A DNA stretch of 18,652 nt, from contig DATIBL010000039.1 of NCBI GenBank assembly GCA_035457505.1, forward strand, positions 1 through 18,652. Direction: 5' to 3'. Shown here one piece after another: positions 1 to 6,168 of this stretch; position 1 is the first letter of the stretch, and each line of letters begins with the position of its first letter. This stretch comes from DATIBL01 sp035457505. GTDB taxonomy: Bacteria > Patescibacteriota > Minisyncoccia > Phycocordibacterales > UBA6899. Below the pieces are notes generated by a model. It saw only the letters and a program-made list of their open reading frames with translations. It had not been told where the DNA came from and ran no database searches. Position numbers and translations under genes: made by a program.

Positions 1-1902
1 CCGCGTGTCGCAGCAGTACCCGTGCCGGCCGCTTCGGAAGTCGCGCCTGTTTCCGGTCCGACCGAACTCGAGCGTTCGACCGTCGATGCATTTAAGGCTG
101 AATCACCGGCTCCCGCGCCCACAGAACTCGAACGTTCGACGATGGATGCATTCAAAGCAGAAACGCCGGCCGGCACTCCGACCGAACTCGAGCGCTCTAC
201 GCTTGAAGCGACGTCAGCAGAGATCCCAGCCGAAGGACGCATTGCGAAGACCGAGGGCGAATTGCTCGAACAGTTCCGCACGAATGCTTCTGAGGCTGCT
301 GCGCCTGCTCCTGTCGCTGCGGCGATCGAGCGTGCGCCGATTCCTGCGTATACGATCGCAAGCGGAGACGAACTCGAAAATATCCTGCGTGCGCAGGTTC
401 CCGAGATCGCGGAGCTTCCCAATCGCGCTGCGCAGTTGAATGCGATCCATAATCTGCTTGGCAAGATGAAGCCGGAGGAGCTTGAGTCGCTCGGCATCAC
501 GACCGATGGAAAATACGGCATTCAGGCCGGGAAGTCGCTCGATCTCAATACGTTCCGCAGCGCACTGTTCGACCCGGAGCGCACTGTGCGCGGCCAGTCG
601 ATCCTCGATCGTGCTCGCGCATTCGGAGCGCTGAAGACTTCGTCGGGGTCAACTGCCGCCGAAGCCTATACCGCAGCTCCTGCTTCGCCGTCTGGTGCAG
701 GGGTAGCCGCTGCTGCGCCGACCCCTGCGGCGCACGCTGCGGAGAACGCCGGATTCGATGTCCGCAGCTGGTCGGAGCTTGCTCCGGATGCCAAGCACGC
801 CGCGGTCGCAAAGATCGCCTCGGAGCGTTTTGCAAACGAAGACATGCCGAAGATCTTTAGCACAGACACTGGCTCGCTTTCGCCACGCGCCGAAGCGCTT
901 GTCACGACGCCTGCACTGCGCGTCATGAACCTTCAGAAGGATTCGGCGCTGCGATTCCTTGATGCCGAAGCGCATGAATATTCGCTCACGATGCAGGAAT
1001 TTGCGAAGAAGTACATCGAAGAGCACGGACTCACGGGCGATGCCGCGCCGACTCCGAAGGAAGATGAAACCTTCCGGCAGTTCATGGAGCGCTTGTATGC
1101 GGAGGACATCGTTCGCGTTCGCGATGCAGAGGCGGCAAAGCTCGCCCCTGCACCCGCTGTATCTCCTGCGGTGGAGGCTGCTGAGCCTTCAGCGTCGGAC
1201 GCGGTGTCCGAAACGCCGGAGACGGAATCTCCTCCAGCTCATGAGGCCGCTCCTGTTGCGCCTCCGCGACCGGAAGTTCTTTCGCCCGAAGGAGAGAAGC
1301 TTCTCCATCGCGCAATCGAGACGGATCGCAATATGCTTGGATCATCGAGTCGTAAGAGCGTCGCCGCGGTTCTTGCCGACCCAGAGCTCGCAAAGCGCAC
1401 GAATCTCGCTGCGCGTTTGGCGGAGATGCGCAAGCTCGGCTACACGTATGATGAACGCGACAATGTGCTCCTCGTTCTCGAAAAAGGCTATCGCCACTCG
1501 ATTGCAGTCGAGGAGGCGAGCGGTGTCGCGCTTCCGAGTGCTGCACATGCAGAACCTGCTCCGCGAGCCGTGCGCACAAGTGAGCGGTCCGCTCCGCCTG
1601 CGACCTATGAGCCCGTCTCCTCTTCTGCTCCGCGCAGTGGCCCCAATATGGAATACCAGCCTGTCTCCGGGCCTGCGCCGCGCTCTGGTCCCAATGCGGA
1701 ATACCAGCCCGTGAGCGCGTCTGGCCCGCGAGTGGCAAGGGGAGGTGCTCCGGCGGTCTATGAGCCGGTGAGTGCTCCGGAGCGTGTCAACGAGGGTCCG
1801 CTCGGGAGCGCCGCACGCGTGCTTCAACTCGGTCAGGCGGTCGCGAATCCGTCGACAGCGATCCCGAGTATCGTAGACGCGCTGCGCCGCGGCGGGATCT
1901 GA
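1..1902 (+). CDS. Ala/Pro-rich repeat protein, 5' partial
   Basis: The frame is open from base 1, so the true start probably lies upstream; the first in-window start is GTG at 22 and the stop is TGA at 1900-1902. Numbering from that GTG gives 626 residues. Residues 13-72 are three 20-residue repeats built on PTELERST. Residues about 110-200 form the most globular-looking stretch; it begins with a LysM-reminiscent segment (IASGDELENILR). Pro/Ala-rich linkers follow, then a helical region at about 425-500 and a C-terminal set of Y(E/Q)PVS repeats. No signal peptide or membrane segment is visible, but the N-terminus is missing. I do not recognise the family. The LysM resemblance is weak and no function is assigned. 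A hairpin terminator follows at 1927-1956. Confidence 0.85.
   Translation, partial: PRVAAVPVPAASEVAPVSGPTELERSTVDAFKAESPAPAPTELERSTMDAFKAETPAGTPTELERSTLEATSAEIPAEGRIAKTEGELLEQFRTNASEAAAPAPVAAAIERAPIPAYTIASGDELENILRAQVPEIAELPNRAAQLNAIHNLLGKMKPEELESLGITTDGKYGIQAGKSLDLNTFRSALFDPERTVRGQSILDRARAFGALKTSSGSTAAEAYTAAPASPSGAGVAAAAPTPAAHAAENAGFDVRSWSELAPDAKHAAVAKIASERFANEDMPKIFSTDTGSLSPRAEALVTTPALRVMNLQKDSALRFLDAEAHEYSLTMQEFAKKYIEEHGLTGDAAPTPKEDETFRQFMERLYAEDIVRVRDAEAAKLAPAPAVSPAVEAAEPSASDAVSETPETESPPAHEAAPVAPPRPEVLSPEGEKLLHRAIETDRNMLGSSSRKSVAAVLADPELAKRTNLAARLAEMRKLGYTYDERDNVLLVLEKGYRHSIAVEEASGVALPSAAHAEPAPRAVRTSERSAPPATYEPVSSSAPRSGPNMEYQPVSGPAPRSGPNAEYQPVSASGPRVARGGAPAVYEPVSAPERVNEGPLGSAARVLQLGQAVANPSTAIPSIVDALRRGGI
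58..237 (+). repeat. Three tandem 60-bp coding repeats
   Basis: Three in-frame 60-bp units (58-117, 118-177, 178-237) each encode 20 residues starting PTELERST and continuing with a DAFKAE-like part. Units one and two are closest; the third has diverged in its second half. Confidence 0.85.
1606..1758 (+). repeat. Tandem 48-bp coding repeats, Y(E/Q)PVS type
   Basis: Two adjacent 48-bp units (1606-1653 and 1654-1701) encode 16 residues each, with Y-E/Q-PVS then PRSGPN. A longer diverged unit covers 1702-1758, and a further YEPVS begins at 1759. The low-complexity Pro/Ser composition suggests an extended linker. Confidence 0.8.
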
Positions 1903-1926
1903 TCTCGGGTCATACGTTTTTTCTCA

Positions 1927-1956
1927 GCAAGCCTCCAGATAGGAGGTTTTGCTTTT
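1927..1956 (+). terminator. Intrinsic terminator after the repeat protein
   Basis: CCTCC (1932-1936) pairs with GGAGG (1942-1946) around a five-base loop; GCAA and TTGC extend the stem. TTTT follows at 1947-1950 and again at 1953-1956. The stem is short. Confidence 0.6.
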
Positions 1957-1976
1957 GGGGCGCCCGCGTGTATCAT
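1949..1976 (+). promoter_or_regulatory. Candidate promoter for ndk
   Basis: TTGCTT (1949-1954), a 16-base spacer and TATCAT (1971-1976) give a moderate sigma-70-type match. Transcription would begin near 1983, about 25 bases before the ATG at 2008. The -35 overlaps the T tract of the preceding terminator. Confidence 0.35.
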
Positions 1977-2007
1977 GGGGGACAATATTGGATAACTCTT
2001 GGGATTT

Positions 2008-2616
2008 ATGGAGAAAAAGCACCCGAAAAAGGAGCGAACATTCGTCATTTTGAAGCCGGACGCGATCCAGCGCGAGCTTGCAGGGGAGGTTATTCATCGC
2101 CTCGAGCGCACAGGTTTGAAGCTGATCGGGATGAAGATGATCGTCGCAACGCGCGAGCAGGCGGCGAAGCATTACGGCAAGGACGAGGCGTGGTGCGAGA
2201 AGGTGGGCGGCCGCATCATTGCCGACATTGAACGGGAAGGGAAGAAGGCCTCAAAGCCCGCTTTGGCCTACGGCAAGGAGATCTTGGACGGGCTGCTCGA
2301 TTTTCTCACCTGCTCCCCGGTTGTGATCATTGCACTCGAGGGGAATCAGGCGGTGGGTGTGGTGAAGAAGCTGGTGGGTGGGACAGAGCCGCTTTCGTCG
2401 GACGTTGGAACGATCCGCGGCGATTACACCAGCGATTCTTACGAGATCGCCGGAATCGACAATCGCGCGGTCCGCAATCTCGTGCACTGCTCGGACAAGG
2501 TGGAAGAGGCCGAGCGCGAAATCGCGATCTGGTTCAAGCCAGAAGATCTGATCAAGTATACGCATGTGAATGAGAAGATGTTGTATGACGTCAATCTCGA
2601 CGGCATCCTTGAGTAG
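2008..2616 (+). CDS. ndk: Nucleoside diphosphate kinase, long form
   Basis: Transfers the gamma phosphate of ATP to nucleoside diphosphates through a phosphohistidine intermediate; cytoplasmic. Residues 12-22 carry the FVILKPDAIQR strand with Lys16. GTIRGDY (134-140) and the active-site segment NLVHCSD (157-163), with catalytic His160, follow. At 202 residues it is longer than the usual 140-150. The additional length lies mainly in a charged insertion between about 58 and 95, before LLDFLTCSPV, plus about ten residues between GTIRGD and the histidine. ATG at 2008 is preferred over an in-frame TTG at 1999 because homologues start just before the first beta strand. The stop TAG (2614-2616) lies inside the left arm of a long inverted repeat. 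Confidence 0.95.
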   Translation: MEKKHPKKERTFVILKPDAIQRELAGEVIHRLERTGLKLIGMKMIVATREQAAKHYGKDEAWCEKVGGRIIADIEREGKKASKPALAYGKEILDGLLDFLTCSPVVIIALEGNQAVGVVKKLVGGTEPLSSDVGTIRGDYTSDSYEIAGIDNRAVRNLVHCSDKVEEAEREIAIWFKPEDLIKYTHVNEKMLYDVNLDGILE

Positions 2617-2742
2617 GATCTCTGAAATTGGCGCATACCTTGGCTTTCCCGCCGAAAATTCCATCAAAGTATAGGAATACATCTCCGGAATATTTCGTCG
2701 GTCCAAGCCGGCGGCCTGCATCCAATTTCAGAGATCCTCAAG
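2608..2742. repeat. 135-bp imperfect inverted repeat at the ndk 3' end
   Basis: Bases 2615-2631 are perfectly complementary to 2722-2738 (17 bp). If the TAG stop codon is treated as a three-base bulge, the arms extend to 2608-2631 and 2722-2742. Inside, CTTGG (2639-2643) matches CCAAG (2703-2707), and the CCGCCGAAA-ATTCC side matches GGAATATTTCGTCGG with one mismatch and one indel. The whole can fold as one long interrupted hairpin. No T tract follows, so it is not a plain terminator. It could be a MITE-like relic or a structured 3' UTR that protects the mRNA. Confidence 0.6.
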
Positions 2743-2847
2743 AGAGGGGCCCTTCCAAATATTTCTCCTCGACTCCTCGCACTTCATCCCGAATCGAGCG
2801 TCTATCGAAGCGCGTTCGAGCTATCCCAACGACGGACCTTGGAAATC
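2743..2847. other. Unassigned part of the ndk downstream gap
   Basis: No gene is supported here. The only structure seen is a small inverted repeat, TCGAA-GCGCG-TTCGA, near 2806-2820. Reading frames crossing this stretch run through the terminator at 2848 and look random. Confidence 0.4.
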
Positions 2848-2873
2848 AAAGCCTGACTCGAAAGTCAGGCTTT
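2848..2873. terminator. Intrinsic terminator, 11-bp perfect stem
   Basis: AAAGCCTGACT (2848-2858) pairs perfectly with AGTCAGGCTTT (2863-2873) around a CGAA loop. The A and T flanks are part of the stem, so it could work in both directions. It is the most likely end of the ndk transcript. Confidence 0.75.
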
Positions 2874-2905
2874 AGCTGCTTGTGTGGCGTGTGTCGAACA
2901 ACTGC

Positions 2906-3017
2906 TGTGGATAAATTGAAAAAATGGCTTAGAAAATTGTGAAAATACCCATGGAAAACACCTGCTTGGAGGTGTGGAAAACGGGTGTATAATATGTGGG
3001 TATTCGGAAAATCCACA
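2906..3017. promoter_or_regulatory. Cluster of DnaA-box-like nonamers
   Basis: TGTGGATAA (2906-2914) is a perfect reverse complement of the E. coli DnaA box TTATCCACA. TGTGGAAAA (2973-2981), TGTGGGTAT (2995-3003) and AAATCCACA (3009-3017) are weaker matches. The stretch is AT-rich around 2911-2960. It also holds ACACCT-N6-AGGTGT (2958-2975), which overlaps the promoter below. This may be DnaA-responsive regulation; a replication origin is possible but not supported by neighbouring genes. Confidence 0.35.
2966..2993 (+). promoter_or_regulatory. Promoter with consensus -10 for the 3000-3163 RNA
   Basis: TTGGAG (2966-2971), a 16-base spacer and a perfect TATAAT (2988-2993). Predicted initiation is at about 3000. 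No open frame begins nearby; what begins there is the 5' arm of a structured RNA. Confidence 0.6.
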
Positions 3018-3163
3018 AGACCGAATCAGGGATCTCGAATCGCATATAGCCTTGGCTGTACCGCTGAGAGAACCCACCTAGAAGCTCTTGGTCATTCCGA
3101 ATACGTATATTCGAAGACATCCTGTGTCGCAACGGACAATGCCGAGCGAGCGGGATGTTTTTC
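3000..3163 (+). ncRNA. Candidate structured small RNA of about 160 nt
   Basis: The predicted first transcribed base opens a perfect 10-bp helix, GTATTCGGAA (3000-3009) with TTCCGAATAC (3095-3104). Further in, GACC (3019-3022) pairs with GGTC (3090-3093), GGG and TCTC (3029-3031, 3033-3036) pair with GAGA and CCC (3066-3069, 3073-3075), and TATAGC-CTTG-GCTGTA (3045-3060) caps the rod with a CTTG tetraloop. A second hairpin, ACATCC (3117-3122) with GGATGT (3153-3158), ends in a T tract and would terminate it. A rod with paired ends and large internal loops is reminiscent of 6S RNA, but I do not see the conserved sequence of any known family, and it is not tmRNA, RNase P RNA or SRP RNA. It could instead be the leader of the gene at 3376. 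Confidence 0.45.
3117..3163 (+). terminator. Terminator-like hairpin ending the candidate RNA
   Basis: A six-pair stem, ACATCC with GGATGT, encloses 30 bases that include TGTC-N6-GACA (3125-3138). TTTTT follows at 3158-3162. The long loop makes it weaker than the other terminators in the window. Confidence 0.4.
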
Positions 3164-3375
3164 TTACTGGAAGTTGCTACGATTGAGGAATTCAAGAAGG
3201 CGACGCACTCCTTCGTTATGGGGCCCCATCGCCTCGTCGCCATATGCAGCATATGGCTCCTTCGGACGATTACCCCGCGCCTCGGATTGCATCGACCCCA
3301 CAGGATCAGATGGTATTTGTGCGAAATTTCCTTCATCGTCAGGTGTACTTCCAGCAAAATTGATATTGAAACAGC
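3164..3375. other. Gene-free stretch with small palindromes
   Basis: No convincing gene. It holds a 12-bp palindrome ATGGGGCCCCAT (3218-3229) inside an outer AGGCGA (3198-3203)/TCGCCT (3229-3234) pair, and an 8-bp hairpin GCCATATG-CAG-CATATGGC (3239-3257). A weak -10-like GATATT lies at 3362-3367, eight bases before the ATG at 3376. The stretch may be a structured 5' leader of that gene. Confidence 0.4.
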
Positions 3376-3786
3376 ATGTCATTCCGAACACTTCCAAACT
3401 ATCTCGCTGCGCTGGTCGTTCTGATCGGGGTTTCTCACTCGATCGTGCTGTTTCGGCACCTGCAGTTCACTCACCCGTGGGTTGATATTCCGCTCCACCT
3501 CGCTGGGGGTCTCTGGATCGGCCTTTTCTCGCTCTGGCTCTACTACTCCGATCGGACCCGTTTTCCGGAGAAGGACCGCTCGCTTCATTTTGTCGTGACG
3601 GTTGCGCTTGTCTCGTCTATGACGATCGGCGCAGCGTGGGAGCTTTTTGAGTATGTCGTGAATCTTCTGACGGTCGGCGAATTCTACGATCTTGTCGACA
3701 TGCTGGCCGATCTCACGAACGACGCGATCGGCGCGCTTTCGGGCGCGGCATTTTTCGTGAAAAGAGGCTATAATAGGGAGCAATGA
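3376..3786 (+). CDS. Small four-helix membrane protein (VanZ/DUF2238-like)
   Basis: Encodes 136 residues with about four hydrophobic segments, near 9-26, 38-56, 72-95 and 108-127. Polar residues sit inside or next to the helices in a pattern like small VanZ/DUF2238-type membrane proteins: Asp37 and His41 (DIPLH), Glu89 and Glu92 (WELFE), and Asp105, Asp108, Asp112, Asn115 and Asp116 ahead of IGAL. Family placement is by general resemblance only and no activity is claimed. No Shine-Dalgarno is seen before ATG 3376. Its stop overlaps the start of the RNase gene (ATGA, 3783-3786), so the two are probably translationally coupled. Confidence 0.75.
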   Translation: MSFRTLPNYLAALVVLIGVSHSIVLFRHLQFTHPWVDIPLHLAGGLWIGLFSLWLYYSDRTRFPEKDRSLHFVVTVALVSSMTIGAAWELFEYVVNLLTVGEFYDLVDMLADLTNDAIGALSGAAFFVKRGYNREQ

Positions 3787-5150
3787 GCGCATCCGCACGA
3801 GTGCATTTTTTCGGAGGAGTCGACACGGTGACCGGCTCCAACTTTCTTTTTGAGGTAGGGGGGAAGAAGATTATGATTGATTGCGGGCTCTACCAAGGAG
3901 ACCGCTTTGCCGATGAGCGCAATCGAGAGAAATTCCCGTTCACGCCGAGCGAGATCGATGTGCTCTTGGTGACGCACGCACACATCGACCACATCGGGCG
4001 CATCCCGAAGCTTGTGCATGAAGGTTTCCGCGGCGTGATCTACTCGACCCCGCCTACGATGGAGCTGACGGAGATCATGCTCATGGACACGACGCGTATT
4101 CTTGCGCACGAGGCGACAGAAGACGGCCGCGAACCGATCTACGTCGAACGCGACGTGCGCGACACGATGAAGCTCTGGCAGACGCGCGAGTACTACGAGA
4201 AGTTTCCCGTCGCTCCGGAGACGACCTGCGAGTTCAAGGATGCCGGGCACATTCTCGGTTCGGCGATGATGTTCCTCACAATCGGCGGGACAACGATGGT
4301 CTTCACGGGCGATCTCGGCAATTCTCCTGCACCGCTTTTGCGCGACACCGATCCGATCACCGGGGTCTCGTATCTTCTCACGGAAAGCGTGTACGGCGAT
4401 CGCAATCATGAGAATCGCGAGGAGCGTCGCGAGATGCTTCGTCGCGCAATCACCGAGAGCGTAAAGGATGGCGGCGCGCTCTTGGTCCCGGCGTTCTCTC
4501 TCGAGCGTACGCAAGAGCTCCTCTATGAGCTGAACGATCTCGTTGAGCACCACAAGCTTCCAAGCATTCCGTTCTTTATCGATTCGCCGCTTGCGATCAA
4601 GGCGACGGAAGTATACCGACGCTCGAATAAGTATTTCAATCAAGAGACAAAACACATCATCTCGTCGGGCGACGACGTGTTCCGATTCCCACGCCTGCAT
4701 TTTACGGAGTCGAAACAGGATTCGATCAATATCTGGGATGTGAAAGGGCCGAAAGTGATCATTGCCGGAAGCGGCATGGCGGCAGGCGGGCGTATTATGC
4801 ATCACCTGAAGCACTATCTCCATGACCCGAAGAGCGAAGTCATGCTGGTCGGCTACCAGGCAATCGGGACACTCGGACGCAAACTTTCGGAAGGCGAGAA
4901 GAAGGTACGCATTTCGGGGGAGGAGATTGCGGTGCGGGCCAAGATCATGGAGCTGCATGGGTATTCGGGCCACAAAGATTCGGACCATCTGCTCGATTTT
5001 GTGGAGACGGGCGCAGAAACGCTCAAAAAGGTTTTCGTGACGATCGGAGAGCCCAAAGCGTCGCTCTTTCTCGCCCAGCGCATCCGCGACTATCTCGGCC
5101 TCGAGGCGATCGTCCCAAAGCCAGGGGAGAGCTACGAACTGGAGTTCTAG
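3783..5150 (+). CDS. Beta-CASP metallo-beta-lactamase RNase (CPSF73/TTHA0252-like)
   Basis: A 455-residue MBL-fold protein with beta-CASP and RMMBL parts, expected to cut RNA in the cytoplasm with two zinc ions. Visible motifs are THAHIDH (His65, His67, Asp69, His70), DAGHILGS (His156), FTGDLG (Asp177), TESVYGDR (Glu201, beta-CASP motif A) and GYSGHKD (His397, motif B). The C-terminal VFVTIGEP has Ile421 where the family normally has the motif C histidine (VHGE). Length and domain order fit COG1236 RNases. AGGGAG lies just upstream of ATG 3783, which overlaps the previous stop. A TATAAT at 3769-3774 lacks a good -35. Ile421 could reduce activity or mark a subfamily. Confidence 0.9.
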   Translation: MSASARVHFFGGVDTVTGSNFLFEVGGKKIMIDCGLYQGDRFADERNREKFPFTPSEIDVLLVTHAHIDHIGRIPKLVHEGFRGVIYSTPPTMELTEIMLMDTTRILAHEATEDGREPIYVERDVRDTMKLWQTREYYEKFPVAPETTCEFKDAGHILGSAMMFLTIGGTTMVFTGDLGNSPAPLLRDTDPITGVSYLLTESVYGDRNHENREERREMLRRAITESVKDGGALLVPAFSLERTQELLYELNDLVEHHKLPSIPFFIDSPLAIKATEVYRRSNKYFNQETKHIISSGDDVFRFPRLHFTESKQDSINIWDVKGPKVIIAGSGMAAGGRIMHHLKHYLHDPKSEVMLVGYQAIGTLGRKLSEGEKKVRISGEEIAVRAKIMELHGYSGHKDSDHLLDFVETGAETLKKVFVTIGEPKASLFLAQRIRDYLGLEAIVPKPGESYELEF

Positions 5151-5246
5151 GGTGCGTAAGTATCAGAAAGATAAGAACAATAGTATCCATCAGGAACAAG
5201 CTGCTTTTGGGCTAGCTAATGAGAGGAATAGCTATTTGCTAAGACA
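5151..5246. other. AT-rich junction before the toxin-antitoxin pair
   Basis: Composition changes abruptly right after the RNase stop. Counting by hand, 5281-5340 has 24 G+C of 60 while 4441-4500 has 39 of 60. TAGCTA-N10-TAGCTA (5213-5218, 5229-5234) followed by TTTG is a weak hairpin. No gene is seen. Confidence 0.45.
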
Positions 5247-5274
5247 TTGACATAATGTTAACAATTGTTAAGAT
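5247..5274 (+). promoter_or_regulatory. Toxin-antitoxin promoter, consensus -35
   Basis: TTGACA (5247-5252), a 16-base spacer and TAAGAT (5269-5274). Only eight bases separate the -10 from ATG 5283, so the transcript would be almost leaderless. Confidence 0.65.
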
Positions 5275-5275
5275 T
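5254..5275. promoter_or_regulatory. Palindromic operator inside the toxin-antitoxin promoter
   Basis: TTAACAATTGTTAA (5258-5271) is a perfect 14-bp palindrome. It extends to 5254-5275 with only one mismatched pair (5257/5272). It fills the spacer and overlaps the -10, as expected for autorepression by the HTH antitoxin dimer. Confidence 0.6.
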
Positions 5276-5282
5276 GATACAT

Positions 5283-5552
5283 ATGCTTAACAATAAGCTA
5301 GAAAAGGAATACTACTCAGTTGCTGAGCTGGCAAAAGCCCTGCACGTTAGTCGTGTGACCATTTTTAACCGAATTAAGAATGGACAGATTCCCGCTCAGA
5401 AATTTGGGAGATCATACAATATTCCAGCAAGTGCTGTCCGCTCACTTTTGAGACGGGAGCTTTCAGAAAAATTAAAGAAGGACATAGACGCGGGAGTTCA
5501 TCGTGCTGTTTCTGAGTATGCAGAAACACTCCGTCTTCTCGGTAAAGAGTAG
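5283..5552 (+). CDS. HTH (excisionase/MerR-like) protein, probable antitoxin
   Basis: Encodes 89 residues. Residues 10-52 form an excisionase-family winged HTH: YYSVAELAKALHVSR, then VTIFNRIKNGQIPAQKFGR and YNIPASAV. The remaining 55-89 is a charged helix that could bind and block the toxin; it contains SEYAET (77-82), which only partly matches the SxxxE(G/N) inhibitory motif of Fic antitoxins. The Doc toxin gene starts two bases after the stop. ATG 5283 is chosen over the upstream TTG at 5265 because that TTG lies inside the operator, upstream of the predicted transcript start. The protein is likely to repress its own operon through the palindrome at 5254-5275. The DNA-binding domain is clear; the antitoxin role is inferred from context. 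Confidence 0.8.
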   Translation: MLNNKLEKEYYSVAELAKALHVSRVTIFNRIKNGQIPAQKFGRSYNIPASAVRSLLRRELSEKLKKDIDAGVHRAVSEYAETLRLLGKE

Positions 5553-5554
5553 GT

Positions 5555-6025
5555 ATGTTTGCTATGCACCGGACGCGCACAACACCAATAACTGTCGAAT
5601 TGATCCAATATGTTGCCCATCGCCTCGCTCTCGAAACAATGGGCTGGGACGAGCCTATTCCGCCTTTTGAAACTCGTTATCCAAACAAGTTGGAAAGTTG
5701 TGTAAATACACCTTTTCAACCTTTTGATAGAAAGTTGCTCTATCGTGGTGTGGAAACTAAAGGGGCGATGCTTTTTTATCTCATTATCAAAAATCATCCA
5801 TTTCAGAATGGAAATAAGCGCATCGCTGTTGCTTCATTGCTCGTATTTCTTGCGCTCAATGGCCGGTGGCTGCGCGTTGATCCTCATCGTCTTTATAATG
5901 AGGCGGTTTGGGTTGCTTCCAGTCCAGCAGATGCACGAGAGGAAATGGTTGTGTACCTTGAAAAGTTTATCAAGAAACACTCAGTTCCCTTGAGCGCAAA
6001 CGAAGTTCCAACGGTTGGGAGTTAG
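5555..6025 (+). CDS. doc: Doc/Fic-family toxin
   Basis: A 156-residue Fic-fold protein. The active loop is HPFQNGNKR (81-89): His81 is the general base, Phe83 packs the loop, and Asn87-Lys88-Arg89 bind phosphates. Lys in place of the second glycine of canonical Fic (HPFxxGNGR) is the Doc signature; P1 Doc phosphorylates EF-Tu and stops translation. GRWLRVDP and a C-terminal helix ending EKFIKKHS complete the fold. It is longer than P1 Doc (126 residues), mostly at the N-terminus. ATG 5555 and ATG 5564 are both possible starts. It forms an operon with the HTH gene. The AT-rich composition suggests acquisition by transfer. Target and toxicity are inferred from the family. Confidence 0.85.
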   Translation: MFAMHRTRTTPITVELIQYVAHRLALETMGWDEPIPPFETRYPNKLESCVNTPFQPFDRKLLYRGVETKGAMLFYLIIKNHPFQNGNKRIAVASLLVFLALNGRWLRVDPHRLYNEAVWVASSPADAREEMVVYLEKFIKKHSVPLSANEVPTVGS

Positions 6026-6116
6026 GATTTTAGTTTTTTGCAACGCTGACGATTTATCGCTTTGCCAGGTAGTATCTCCCTAATGGGTTCGAAATCTATT
6101 CATTGCTGCTTTCGAT

Positions 6117-6145
6117 TGTTGTTTATCCCGCGTCCATAAACAGCA
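6117..6145. repeat. Small inverted repeat downstream of doc
   Basis: TGTTGTTTAT (6117-6126) pairs with ATAAACAGCA (6136-6145) with one G-T pair and a nine-base loop. No T tract follows, so it is not an obvious terminator. The rest of 6026-6168 shows nothing else. Confidence 0.4.
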
Positions 6146-6168
6146 GCGGGGATATCTACTGATCTTCC

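Noticed and set aside
2628..2942. Plus-strand frame of 104 codons after ndk
   Set aside because: It runs through the inverted repeat and the terminator at 2848-2873; the translation looks random.
2995..3375. tmRNA, RNase P RNA or SRP RNA in the gap
   Set aside because: None of the conserved cores (tRNA-like ends with tag frame, P4 helix sequences, SRP tetraloop helix) was found on either strand.
2985..3485. Plus-strand frame of 166 codons across the candidate RNA
   Set aside because: Starts in the -10 element, overlaps the membrane protein in another frame and has no domain-like composition.
3768..4988. Long minus-strand open frame opposite the beta-CASP RNase
   Set aside because: It is a codon-phase shadow of a gene with complete catalytic motifs on plus; its translation is Arg/His-rich with no family resemblance.
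6085..6100. GGGTTCGAAATC resembling a tRNA T-loop
   Set aside because: No acceptor stem, anticodon arm or CCA end can be built around it; not a tRNA or a convincing att remnant.
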